Source: Chloroflexota bacterium (GTDB lineage: Bacteria > Chloroflexota > Dehalococcoidia > Bin125). Taken from it: a DNA stretch of 20,395 nt. The first letter of the stretch is position 1. The number at the start of each line of letters is the position of its first letter. Made by a program: the position numbers and the translations under genes. Shown one piece after another: positions 1 through 6,703 of the stretch. Below the pieces are notes generated by a model, which saw only the letters and a program-made list of their open reading frames with translations, was not told the DNA's origin and ran no database searches. The stretch spans positions 1 through 20,395 of the forward strand of contig JAPPBK010000293.1 of NCBI GenBank assembly GCA_026705105.1, in the 5' to 3' direction.

Positions 1-1
1 C

Positions 2-529
2 TTTCGCGGGCGCTACGAGCAGGAAGATCTGATCCAGACTGACGCCGCGCTGAATCACGGAAACTCCGGAGGCATCCTTGTCGACCTGGACGGCAGCATT
101 GTGGGAATGACGGCGGTGATTGCGCGAGAGACCGTGGACGGCGGCTTCGTTGACGGCGTGGGTTTTGCCGTGCAGATCGACGCGGTGTTGGAGGTCGCCC
201 GCGGCATTGCCGAAGATGGCTTCTATCCGCGCCCGAGCTTCGGCGTCGTGCAGGAACGCCTGTTAACGCCGACCGCTGCGGTGCAGCTCGACCTCGCGGT
301 CAGTGAGGGCGCGTTCCTGATTGAGATCGAACGCAACGGCGCATTCGCTCGCGCCGGCATCCGCCCCGGCGACGTGCTGCTCAGCATGAACGGCGTGCCG
401 ATCAACGTCGAGACGCCGTATCTCAACGCGCTGGCGCGGCTGGAGCCGCGCGTGCCGGTGCTCGTGCACGTCCATCGCGCCGGCGAGGAGTACCGTCTCA
501 GCATCGCGCCTGATCTGCGTGCGCGATGA
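2..529 (+). CDS. HtrA/DegP-like trypsin-type serine protease with PDZ domain, 3' part only
   Basis: The 5' end lies outside the window; the frame is open from base 2. The visible 175 residues begin just before the catalytic serine, in the motif GNSGG (Ser at visible residue 22), the hallmark of HtrA/DegP chymotrypsin-fold proteases. The rest of the protease C-terminal barrel follows, with a GVGFAVQID stretch that matches the typical HtrA GIGFAIP segment. A single PDZ domain follows at about visible residues 75-165, including AGIRPGDVLLSMNG, which is a typical PDZ core. HtrA proteins degrade or chaperone misfolded proteins outside the cytoplasmic membrane. The His and Asp of the triad and any membrane anchor are upstream and cannot be checked. 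The stop overlaps the next start by 4 bp (ATGA), suggesting translational coupling to the GH18-like gene. The family call is firm; the exact paralogue is not determinable. Confidence 0.93.
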   Translation, partial: FRGRYEQEDLIQTDAALNHGNSGGILVDLDGSIVGMTAVIARETVDGGFVDGVGFAVQIDAVLEVARGIAEDGFYPRPSFGVVQERLLTPTAAVQLDLAVSEGAFLIEIERNGAFARAGIRPGDVLLSMNGVPINVETPYLNALARLEPRVPVLVHVHRAGEEYRLSIAPDLRAR

Positions 530-2379
530 GCAGCAGCGAAGGCGGCGGATGGCAGCCGCGACCGGTGCGGAGGCTGGGAGAACAACCCCAGAGGGAGCAG
601 CAGCGCGGCGGGCGGGCGAATCGACCAGCCGATCCCGCGCCGTTCACTCCCGAGCCGGAACTCCCGGCGCCCGAGTTTCCGCTTCCGTCCGAGACCGGCT
701 CGATCGTCAGACCGGATTCTGGGCAGAGGTCCTACAATCGGCAGGCTCCGGCCTCTCGCGGCGGTTCAGGCGTGCTGATCGCGTTGATCCTCGCCGCCCT
801 GCTCGTCGGCGTCGTGATCGTGCTGTTCTTCGAGCCCGGGTTGATCGACGCCAACTTCAACACCGACGGCGATGACGAGTTCCCGGCGTCGAACGTCGAG
901 GGTGTCCAGACATCCCTGTTCGAAGCGCGACTCACCGAACGGCCACCGGAGATCCCCGAGATCCTGGGCGCCGTGTCGCCGGTGTACGAGTTCCGCGTGC
1001 CCGAACGGCGGCTGGGGCCGTTCGTGTTCGAGGTCGAGCTCACGAACCCGACGCAGGATCCACGCAACATGGGCGCGTACACGTGGAGCGGCGATGAGTG
1101 GACCCGCCTCGGCGACGCAAACTTGAGCAGCGACGGCGCCACGGCACGGATCGAACTGGTGGAAGCACCGGCCAATCTGGTCATCCTTCGCCGCTTGCAA
1201 TTCCGCGATGTGATCGCGGGGCGTGTGCCCCGGGGCGAAGAACCGCAATCGATCCTGGCCGGTTCGTTGACCCTGGTCCATCCCGACGGCTGGCATCCCG
1301 GCGAGGACGGTTCGCTGCTCGGCGGCGTGGAGTTGGTCAATGCGTCGATTCCACAGAATCGCTGGCCGACCGTCTACGCCACCGACGAACAGGCAGACCT
1401 GGTCAACGACATTCTCGCGTCGGACAACCTGCGTCGGCAGCACATCGCCAACATCCAGCATGCGATCAAGAGCGGCTTGCACGACGGCGTCGACATTCAC
1501 TACCTCGATGTATCGCCGGCCTTGCAGTCGCAGTTCACGTCGTTCATCAGCGAGCTGGCGGGCCGTCTCCACCGCGAGGACCGGGGTATCTCGGTGCACA
1601 TCCCGATCACCGCCGCGGGCGGGGTCGGCGAAGGCGGCTACGACCTCTCCCAGCTCGGCGCGTCGGCGGATTTCATCGTGATCGAGCCGCCGCTCGATCC
1701 GACCCTGTTTGAGGCGGCGATCGCTGCATCGCTGCCAACGGTGCTCGAGCGCGTCGAGTCCAGCAAAGTGCTGCTCGCCCTGCCCTCCAACGCCGTCGTC
1801 CGGGACGCGAGCGGATTTCGTGAAGTCACCCAGCGGGACGCGCTCGACATCGCCTCGCTGATCAGCATCCGCGAACCAGGGCCGTACCGTCCCGGTATGC
1901 GAGTGACGTTGCAGGGCAACTCGATCCTGCTCGACAACCTCGCCGGCGGGCTGCGCTGGGACAGCGTGAACCGGATCGTCACCTTCACCTATCCCGACCA
2001 GACCGGATCGGCCGTGACCATCTGGATTCACAATCGATTCAGCGCGGCGTTCCAGCTCCAGGTCGTCTCCGACTATGAGCTGGGCGGTATCTACATCAGC
2101 AACGCCTCGGCGGATCCGGGCAATGCCAATCTCTGGCCTGCCGTTGCGGCCTTCTTCGAGTCGGGACTGCCCGACCTGCGCCTGCCCAACGCCATCCTGT
2201 TCGACCCGATCTTCAGCGTCGAAGCAGGCCAGCTTTCGGGAGCGAGCGGCGGCGGCTGGCAGTTCTGGGACCTGCCGACGGAACCGGGTGACTACCGCGC
2301 CCAACTTGTCGTCTCCGATGGCGACGTGCGCGTCGGCCACGTGATCACCGTGCCCGTGCGCGCCGAAGGGACAGAGTGA
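526..2379 (+). CDS. Membrane-anchored GH18-like (YaaH-type) protein with degenerate active site
   Basis: 617 residues. Residues 1-80 are polar, rich in Pro, Arg and Glu, and probably cytoplasmic. A single transmembrane helix spans about residues 83-102, so the remainder is likely outside the cell. The centre (about 270-450) resembles the glycoside hydrolase 18 barrel of YaaH/spore-cortex type proteins. It has DGVDIHYLDV at 320-329, aligned to the usual DGVNIDFENV strand, followed by a helix and the strand ISVHIP. Further on are ADFIVIEPP and KVLLALPSN, where family members have their substrate-cleft strands. The catalytic acid of the DxxDxDxE motif is Leu327 here and the preceding Asp is His325. 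Hydrolysis is therefore unlikely and a glycan-binding or scaffold role is an inference. The C-terminal 170 residues are beta-rich and unassigned. The gene starts inside the HtrA stop and its TGA overlaps the rsmD ATG (TGATG). Confidence 0.6.
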   Translation: MSSSEGGGWQPRPVRRLGEQPQREQQRGGRANRPADPAPFTPEPELPAPEFPLPSETGSIVRPDSGQRSYNRQAPASRGGSGVLIALILAALLVGVVIVLFFEPGLIDANFNTDGDDEFPASNVEGVQTSLFEARLTERPPEIPEILGAVSPVYEFRVPERRLGPFVFEVELTNPTQDPRNMGAYTWSGDEWTRLGDANLSSDGATARIELVEAPANLVILRRLQFRDVIAGRVPRGEEPQSILAGSLTLVHPDGWHPGEDGSLLGGVELVNASIPQNRWPTVYATDEQADLVNDILASDNLRRQHIANIQHAIKSGLHDGVDIHYLDVSPALQSQFTSFISELAGRLHREDRGISVHIPITAAGGVGEGGYDLSQLGASADFIVIEPPLDPTLFEAAIAASLPTVLERVESSKVLLALPSNAVVRDASGFREVTQRDALDIASLISIREPGPYRPGMRVTLQGNSILLDNLAGGLRWDSVNRIVTFTYPDQTGSAVTIWIHNRFSAAFQLQVVSDYELGGIYISNASADPGNANLWPAVAAFFESGLPDLRLPNAILFDPIFSVEAGQLSGASGGGWQFWDLPTEPGDYRAQLVVSDGDVRVGHVITVPVRAEGTE

Positions 2380-2960
2380 TGTCCCGGTCCCAGCCGCGGA
2401 TTGCGGGTGGTGAACTCTCGGGCCGACGCCTGCGTACGCCGGCCAGCGGCACGCGGCCGGCCACTGCGATGATTCGCTCGGCGATCTTTGACCGACCGGA
2501 CATCGGCGGAGTGGTTGAGGGTGCGCGCGTGCTCGACCTGTACGCGGGCGCCGGATACCTCGGCATCGAGGCGCTCAGCCGCGGCGCCGCTACTGTCGAC
2601 TTCGTCGAACGCAATGGACCGGCCTGTGCGGTGATCCGACGCAATCTCGATGAGCTCGGCCTCGGCGACCGGGCGCGCGTCCACCGACTGCCGGTGGAGC
2701 GCTGCTTTTCGAGGATCCCGCTCGATCCGGACTTGATCTTCATTGATCCGCCCTATCGCGTCGACGCGCGTTCGGTGATTGAGACATTCGTTGAACGGGC
2801 TTCGTTGCCCAAGGGATCGATCGCCGTCTGGCGGCGGCAGACCTCGGGCTCGGGAGGGGTGACGCCGCCTCCGTCCCGAATCGGTGACCTAGTGCGGATC
2901 GATCAGCGGCGCTATGGTGACGGCGCTATCGATACGTATCGTGCGGAGGCACCGACATGA
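2379..2960 (+). CDS. rsmD: 16S rRNA (guanine(966)-N2)-methyltransferase RsmD
   Basis: 193 residues, close to the usual RsmD length. RsmD methylates G966 of 16S rRNA in the small-subunit assembly pathway, using S-adenosylmethionine. The N-terminus has the family pattern RIAGGELSGRRL followed by TRPAT and a RSAIF helix. The SAM-binding motif I is VLDLYAGAGYLGIEALSRGA (about 51-70), the acidic VERN end of the second strand follows, and the catalytic motif IV is DPPY (123-126). The ATG at 2379 is preferred over the adjacent in-frame GTG at 2376 because it forms a TGATG overlap with the upstream stop. The stop overlaps the coaD start by 4 bp (ATGA). The rsmD-coaD pairing is a widespread conserved neighbourhood and supports both calls. 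Confidence 0.93.
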   Translation: MSRSQPRIAGGELSGRRLRTPASGTRPATAMIRSAIFDRPDIGGVVEGARVLDLYAGAGYLGIEALSRGAATVDFVERNGPACAVIRRNLDELGLGDRARVHRLPVERCFSRIPLDPDLIFIDPPYRVDARSVIETFVERASLPKGSIAVWRRQTSGSGGVTPPPSRIGDLVRIDQRRYGDGAIDTYRAEAPT

Positions 2961-3448
2961 CGATTGCGCTCTACCCAGGCGGATTCGACCCGATCACGAA
3001 CGGCCACCTCGACATCGTGCAGCGTGCCGCGTCGATGTTCGACGAGGTCGTCATGGCGATCTACCCGCGCTCAAGCGAAACGTTCGACGTCGACGAGCGG
3101 CTTGCGCTGATCGAGGGCGCAACCAGACATTGCGACAACGTCCGCGCCGCCAAGTTCACCGGCCTGGTGGTCAACTTTGCCGATGAGGTCGGCGCCAGCG
3201 TGCTGGTCCGGGGGATCCGCGCCGTGACCGGCTTCGAGGCCGAGTTCGACATGGCGTTGATGAACAAGAAAATGGCCCCGCACATCGAGTCCGTCTTCCT
3301 GATGTCGGGACACGAGCACCTGTTCATTTCGGCGAGCCGGATTCGTGAACTGGCATCGCTTCGGCATCCCGTCAACGATTTGGTCCCGCCCAATGTCGCG
3401 GAGGCGTTGACGCAGAAGTACGGACCGCCGCTGCAGCGCTCGGACTGA
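2957..3448 (+). CDS. coaD: Phosphopantetheine adenylyltransferase (CoaD)
   Basis: 163 residues, standard for CoaD. It transfers AMP from ATP to 4'-phosphopantetheine, giving dephospho-CoA, the penultimate step of coenzyme A synthesis in the cytoplasm. The N-terminus is YPGGFDPITNGHLDI, holding the nucleotidyltransferase T/HxGH signature (T14-x-G16-H17). Further family blocks are VRGIRAVTGFEAEFDMALMN (phosphopantetheine and dimer contact region) and the ISASRIRELA segment that replaces the usual ISSxxVRE nucleotide-binding loop, followed by VNDLVPP. The ATG overlaps the rsmD stop (ATGA). The stop codon itself contributes to the left arm of an 8-bp inverted repeat reaching towards the next gene. 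Confidence 0.96.
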   Translation: MTIALYPGGFDPITNGHLDIVQRAASMFDEVVMAIYPRSSETFDVDERLALIEGATRHCDNVRAAKFTGLVVNFADEVGASVLVRGIRAVTGFEAEFDMALMNKKMAPHIESVFLMSGHEHLFISASRIRELASLRHPVNDLVPPNVAEALTQKYGPPLQRSD

Positions 3449-3508
3449 GCCCCGAACATCGCGATCTCTGCGCTAGAGTCGAACCCAGGGAGATGCGGCG
3501 CGGGGCTC
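3447..3508 (+). repeat. Inverted repeat spanning the coaD-coiled-coil gap
   Basis: GAGCCCCG at 3447-3454 and CGGGGCTC at 3501-3508 are perfect 8-bp inverted arms separated by 46 bases. A nested shorter pairing, ATCTC with GAGAT, lies inside the loop. The left arm includes part of the coaD TGA; the right arm ends three bases before the GGCAGGAG ribosome-binding site of the next gene. The right arm is not followed by a T-run, so it is not a standard intrinsic terminator. It could fold in the message and affect access to the downstream start, which is inference. A TAGAGT hexamer at 3474-3479 inside the loop could be a -10 box, but no convincing -35 is visible. Confidence 0.4.
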
Positions 3509-3524
3509 TTGGCAGGAGCTCATC

Positions 3525-4100
3525 ATCGACCTGCTTGAACTGATCGAACAGATAGAACAGGCGATCCTGGCGGGTCGCCGCAGCCGGTTCGGGTCCGGTT
3601 GGACTGTGGATCGTGAGCAGCTCCTGGATCTGATCGACCGCTTGCGCATGGCCGCGCCGGCCTCGTCGGAACAGGCGCAGCGCCTGCTGGAAGAGCGCGA
3701 ACGCCTGATCCAGCAGACCCAGGAGGAGGCCGCGGTGCTGTCGGCGCAGGCGCAGCGCGAGGCCGAGCAGCAGGTGTCGGTACATGAGCTGGTTCAGGCC
3801 GCCGAGACCCGAGCGCAGAGCATTGTCGACCAGGCGCATCTGACCGCCACCGAGACCATCTCGCGGGCCAACCAGGAAGCGGCAGCGGTGCGCGGCCAGG
3901 CGACGACCGAGGCGGTCTCGCAGGCGCTGGAAGCCGATCGCTATTCGCTGGAGATGCTGCGCCGCCTCAACGACCAGCTCCGGACGATGCAGACCTCGGT
4001 CAGCGGCGCCGTGGAGCAGCTCGAGTACAAGGTCGAGCAGAGCGAACAGTCGCAGTCGCTGGACCAGCGAGACGAGGCCGCACGCCGGGCGTTGAGCTAG
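3525..4100 (+). CDS. DivIVA/FoF1-b-like coiled-coil protein, probable ATC start
   Basis: Soluble, charged, Gln/Glu/Ala-rich protein of 191 residues if begun at ATC 3525. A long helix (about residues 50-150) is dominated by E, Q, A and R heptads and is predicted to form a coiled coil. It resembles the small coiled-coil proteins found beside rsmD/coaD in Chloroflexota and Firmicutes, often annotated as ATPase or DivIVA-like; the function is not established. The first standard start is GTG 3606, which gives 164 residues. However, the frame is open upstream, codes for the family-like N-terminus DLLELIEQIEQAILAG, and has an AGGAG ribosome site (3514-3518) six bases before ATC 3525. No ATG, GTG or TTG lies in frame between the TAG at 3474 and GTG 3606. 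The stop overlaps the convergent aroF stop in a shared CTAG. Confidence 0.65.
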   Translation: MDLLELIEQIEQAILAGRRSRFGSGWTVDREQLLDLIDRLRMAAPASSEQAQRLLEERERLIQQTQEEAAVLSAQAQREAEQQVSVHELVQAAETRAQSIVDQAHLTATETISRANQEAAAVRGQATTEAVSQALEADRYSLEMLRRLNDQLRTMQTSVSGAVEQLEYKVEQSEQSQSLDQRDEAARRALS

Positions 4101-5146
4101 TCAGCGACCGCGGCGAGTTGCGGTTGGGGCGCCAACGGATGGCCGACCGCCTCGCCGACGCGCTCCAGGGATTGCATCAAACCGTCGAAGTTCTCGAAGG
4201 TCAGCGACTGAGGTCCGTCCGAGAGCGCGTGGTCGGGATTCGGGTGCACCTCGACCATCAGTCCGTCCGCGCCGACCGCCATCGAGGCGCGGGCCATCGG
4301 CTCGACCAGGTACCAGTGCCCGGTGCCGTGCGCCGGGTCGCTCACGATCGGCAGGTGGCTCAGCCGCTTGACGACCGGAATCGCAGAAAGGTCCAGCGTG
4401 TTGCGGGTCGTGGTCTCGAATGTGCGAATACCGCGCTCACAGAGAATCACGTCGCGGTTGCCCTTGGCCATGATGTACTCGGCCGCGAGCAACCACTCGT
4501 CGATCGTTGCCGAGAGCCCGCGCTTGAGCATCACCGGCTTGCGCGCCAGGCCAACTTCGTCGAGCAGCATGAAGTTCTGCATGTTGCGCGTGCCGATCTG
4601 GAGGATGTCCGCGTAGCGCGCGACCAGTTCCACGTCGCGCGTCTCCATCACCTCGGTGATCACGGGCAGGCCGGTCTCTTCTCGCGCGGTGGCGAGGTGC
4701 TGCAAACCTTCTTCACCCAATCCGCGGAATGCGTAGGGTGAGGTGCGCGGCTTGAACGCGCCGCCGCGAAGAACCTGCGCACCGGCAGCAGCCACGGCCT
4801 TGGCCGTCGTGACCATGTGCTCTTCGTTCTCAATCGAACACGGACCGGCCATGACGACCATGGTGCCGTTACCGATCTTGACCCCCCCGACATCGATCAC
4901 GGTGTCCTCAGGCTGGAACTCGCGTCCCGTCAGCTTGTACGGACGGGAGATGGCGATCACTTCCTGGACGCCGCTCATCCGCGACATCTGGGTGCGGATG
5001 TCGGGATCGCCGATGACGCCGACCGCGCCGATCACGACCCGCTCCTCGCCCGGGGAGAGATGGCCTTCGAGGTTGAACTCCTTGAGACGGGCCAGGACGC
5101 CGCGAACCTCCTCGTCGGTCGCGCCCATTCTCATGACAATCAGCAT
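4097..5146 (-). CDS. aroF: 3-deoxy-7-phosphoheptulonate (DAHP) synthase, type I-beta with N-terminal regulatory domain
   Basis: 349 residues. It condenses phosphoenolpyruvate with erythrose 4-phosphate, the first committed step of the shikimate pathway. An N-terminal ferredoxin-like domain (about 1-70, MLIVMRMGATDEE onward) precedes the catalytic barrel, as in the Thermotoga-type I-beta enzymes where this domain mediates feedback by aromatic amino acids. Catalytic-barrel motifs are GPCSIE (101-106, metal-binding Cys103), KPRTSPYAF (132-140), GTRNMQNF, LKRG, CERGIRTFE, SDPAHGTG and EVHPNPDHALSDG. A GAAGGTGA ribosome-binding site precedes the ATG. It lies 16 bp downstream of aroH and is probably co-transcribed with it. 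Its stop meets the coiled-coil gene's stop tail-to-tail, leaving no room for a dedicated terminator. Confidence 0.96.
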   Translation of the reverse strand: MLIVMRMGATDEEVRGVLARLKEFNLEGHLSPGEERVVIGAVGVIGDPDIRTQMSRMSGVQEVIAISRPYKLTGREFQPEDTVIDVGGVKIGNGTMVVMAGPCSIENEEHMVTTAKAVAAAGAQVLRGGAFKPRTSPYAFRGLGEEGLQHLATAREETGLPVITEVMETRDVELVARYADILQIGTRNMQNFMLLDEVGLARKPVMLKRGLSATIDEWLLAAEYIMAKGNRDVILCERGIRTFETTTRNTLDLSAIPVVKRLSHLPIVSDPAHGTGHWYLVEPMARASMAVGADGLMVEVHPNPDHALSDGPQSLTFENFDGLMQSLERVGEAVGHPLAPQPQLAAVAD

Positions 5147-5162
5147 GTCGTCACCTTCTCAC

Positions 5163-5627
5163 TCATTCGCTGTACGGCTCGGGCTCTCTACCTAATCTTC
5201 TCAGGAGATTGCCGCTCGAGCTTGACGGTTCTGTGTTAACAGTTAAGTCTGTTCTCAGCACTCTCGCGCCGCGCAGGTAGACATGCTGGATCTGGTTCTG
5301 ACGCAGCGGACTATTGACGTGCAACAGGATCCGCAGGCAGGACGGCAGTGACCCTGGCACGTCCATCTCGTGTCCGCACATCAGCGCGGCATGACTCCAC
5401 CTGTAGGTCAGACGCGCCGCGACGGCGGGAAACTCCGCGTCGAGATCCGTCGTGGTCGTGAACCAGGCCGAGGCGACTTCGCTCGACTCGATGTCGTTGC
5501 GCGCGATCATCTCGCCCAGCAACTCTTCAGTTGCCTCGATGATGTCCTCGCGTGTGTTGTTCTCGACTGTGGTGGCGCCGCGAATTCCTCGCAAGCGCCA
5601 GACAGCTTCGGGATCGCTACTCGGCAT
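5163..5627 (-). CDS. aroH: Chorismate mutase, AroH type
   Basis: 154 residues from ATG 5627. Converts chorismate to prephenate, the branch to tyrosine and phenylalanine. It aligns well with monofunctional Bacillus-type AroH: RGIRGATTVENN near the start, then ATTTDLDAEFPA-like, MCGHEMDV, CLRILLHV and IQHVYLRGA. The active-site residues are conserved by position: Arg16, Cys84, Glu87, Arg99 and Tyr117, equivalent to B. subtilis Arg7, Cys75, Glu78, Arg90 and Tyr108. The start is uncertain: an in-frame TTG at 5648 extends it by 7 residues, and a TTG just before RGIRG would give the shorter classical N-terminus; no ribosome site is decisive. The C-terminal tail is longer than usual and ends in a rare-codon cluster (AGA AGA TTA GGT AGA). 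It lies 16 bp upstream of aroF. Confidence 0.92.
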   Translation of the reverse strand: MPSSDPEAVWRLRGIRGATTVENNTREDIIEATEELLGEMIARNDIESSEVASAWFTTTTDLDAEFPAVAARLTYRWSHAALMCGHEMDVPGSLPSCLRILLHVNSPLRQNQIQHVYLRGARVLRTDLTVNTEPSSSSGNLLRRLGREPEPYSE

Positions 5628-5710
5628 CGTCAGGTGCTCGGTACGCAACTAGGACTGGTTGTGTGACTGTGTCGGATGGGGGGAGCGCTGAGACGTGAAG
5701 ATCGGCGATT

Positions 5711-5725
5711 CGACGATGATCGTCG
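5711..5725. repeat. Perfect 15-bp inverted repeat upstream of aroH, possible operator
   Basis: CGACGATGATCGTCG reads as a perfect inverted repeat around one central base. It lies in the 190-bp gap between trpA and aroH, about 85 bp upstream of the aroH ATG. Its place in the only sizeable non-coding stretch before aroH-aroF makes an operator or small hairpin plausible, but no known regulator motif is recognised and no clear promoter is visible beside it. Short palindromes of CG-rich composition also occur by chance. Confidence 0.3.
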
Positions 5726-5741
5726 TCGCTCGATCTAGCGA

Positions 5742-5760
5742 CCGGCGGCAAAGACGCCGG
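5742..5760 (-). terminator. GC-rich hairpin downstream of trpA, weak terminator candidate
   Basis: CCGGCG (5742-5747) and CGCCGG (5755-5760) form a 6-bp perfect stem with a 7-base loop. Read on the minus strand it falls about 60 bases after the trpA stop. It is followed by TCGCTAG rather than a T-run, so it does not satisfy the intrinsic terminator model; it may act as a 3' end stabiliser or processing hairpin, or have no role. The rest of 5628-5817 shows no other feature that I can support. Confidence 0.3.
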
Positions 5761-5817
5761 CCGCGGAGATATAGACGCAGTCGAAGAACGTTGCCTGCAC
5801 CTGGGACGCAGAGTGGC

Positions 5818-6693
5818 TCATTCGCCTGTCGTTTCGCTCCGGCGGCCGGTGACCACCTCGAGGTATCGCTCCACGGCCGCCGCGCGACCGCCTGGCGGCG
5901 CCGACGCGATCGTCGCGGTCAGCGCTGAGCCGATGATAGCAGCAGGCACCATAGTTCCGACCTGGACCACGTGCTCCCGCCTGCTGATCCCGAATCCCAC
6001 TGCCAACGGCGTGTCAGTCCTCGCCCTCACTCGACCGACAAAGTCGGCCAGATCACGGGCAACCTGATCGCGCGCGCCGGTCACACCGGTCAGTGAGAGC
6101 AGATAGATGAAGCCCGATGCCCGCCGCGCAACGGCGTCGATGCGCTCCGGCGTGGAGGTCGGCGCGAGTAGATAGATCAGCGAGATGCCGTGCCCGGCCA
6201 GGACTTCGCGCGCAGCGTCCGACTCGTCGACCGGCAGATCGACGATGATGACGCCGTCCACGCCCGCCTCGGCGGCGCGGCGCGCGAGCGCGTCCAGGGG
6301 TTCACCTACCGCGCTGCCTGGATCCCGGTCGGAACGGTCGGAGGAGGAAGCGTGGGCAAGGAACGGGTTCAGATATCCCATCAGCGTGAGCGGGGCGTCG
6401 GGCGACTCCGCTCGAGCGACGCGCACGGCGTCGAGCGCCGTCTCCAGCGTGGCGCCCGCCGTCAGGGCCACGTTGTAGGCGTCCTGGTGCACCGGACCGT
6501 CGGCCAGCGGGTCGGAGAAAGGCACGCCAATCTCGAATCCGGCCGCGCCGCCGCGCAGCGCGGCGCGCACCAGCTCAGGCGTCTCGGCCGGAGTTGGAAA
6601 CCCGGCGGCCAGGAACGGAAACAGGAGCGGGCCGTCGCCGCGCTCGGCTGAGGCGGCAAATGCTGCGCGGTATCGCTGTCCGAGTTCGGGCAT
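5818..6693 (-). CDS. trpA: Tryptophan synthase alpha chain
   Basis: 291 residues. Cleaves indole-3-glycerol phosphate to indole and glyceraldehyde 3-phosphate, passing indole to TrpB. The (beta/alpha)8 barrel motifs are present: LAAGFPTP, FEIGVPFSDPLADGPVHQ with catalytic Glu54 and Asp65 (Salmonella Glu49 and Asp60), LMGYLNP, AGVDGVIIVDLP, YLLAPTSTPERI, GFIYLLSLTGVTGAR and VGFGIS. Between LMGYLNP and the next helix there is an insertion of roughly 15-18 Ser/Asp-rich residues (around 109-127) in the loop region near the alpha-beta interface. A strong GAGGAGG ribosome site lies five bases from the ATG; the 11-base string AGGAGGCCGGC before the start is identical to that of tyrA. It is the last gene of the trp run, 10 bp after a CPBP gene instead of directly after trpB. 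Confidence 0.96.
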   Translation of the reverse strand: MPELGQRYRAAFAASAERGDGPLLFPFLAAGFPTPAETPELVRAALRGGAAGFEIGVPFSDPLADGPVHQDAYNVALTAGATLETALDAVRVARAESPDAPLTLMGYLNPFLAHASSSDRSDRDPGSAVGEPLDALARRAAEAGVDGVIIVDLPVDESDAAREVLAGHGISLIYLLAPTSTPERIDAVARRASGFIYLLSLTGVTGARDQVARDLADFVGRVRARTDTPLAVGFGISRREHVVQVGTMVPAAIIGSALTATIASAPPGGRAAAVERYLEVVTGRRSETTGE

Positions 6694-6703
6694 GCCGGCC
6701 TCC

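Noticed and set aside
766..2340. 524-residue open frame on the minus strand
   Set aside because: Antisense to the GH18-like gene, whose transmembrane helix, coupling to neighbours and family motifs support the plus strand.
5628..5817. T-box riboswitch or TRAP-type repeat before aroH
   Set aside because: No T-box consensus (GGGTGGNACCGCG-like) and no regular series of GAG/TAG triplets is seen in the gap.
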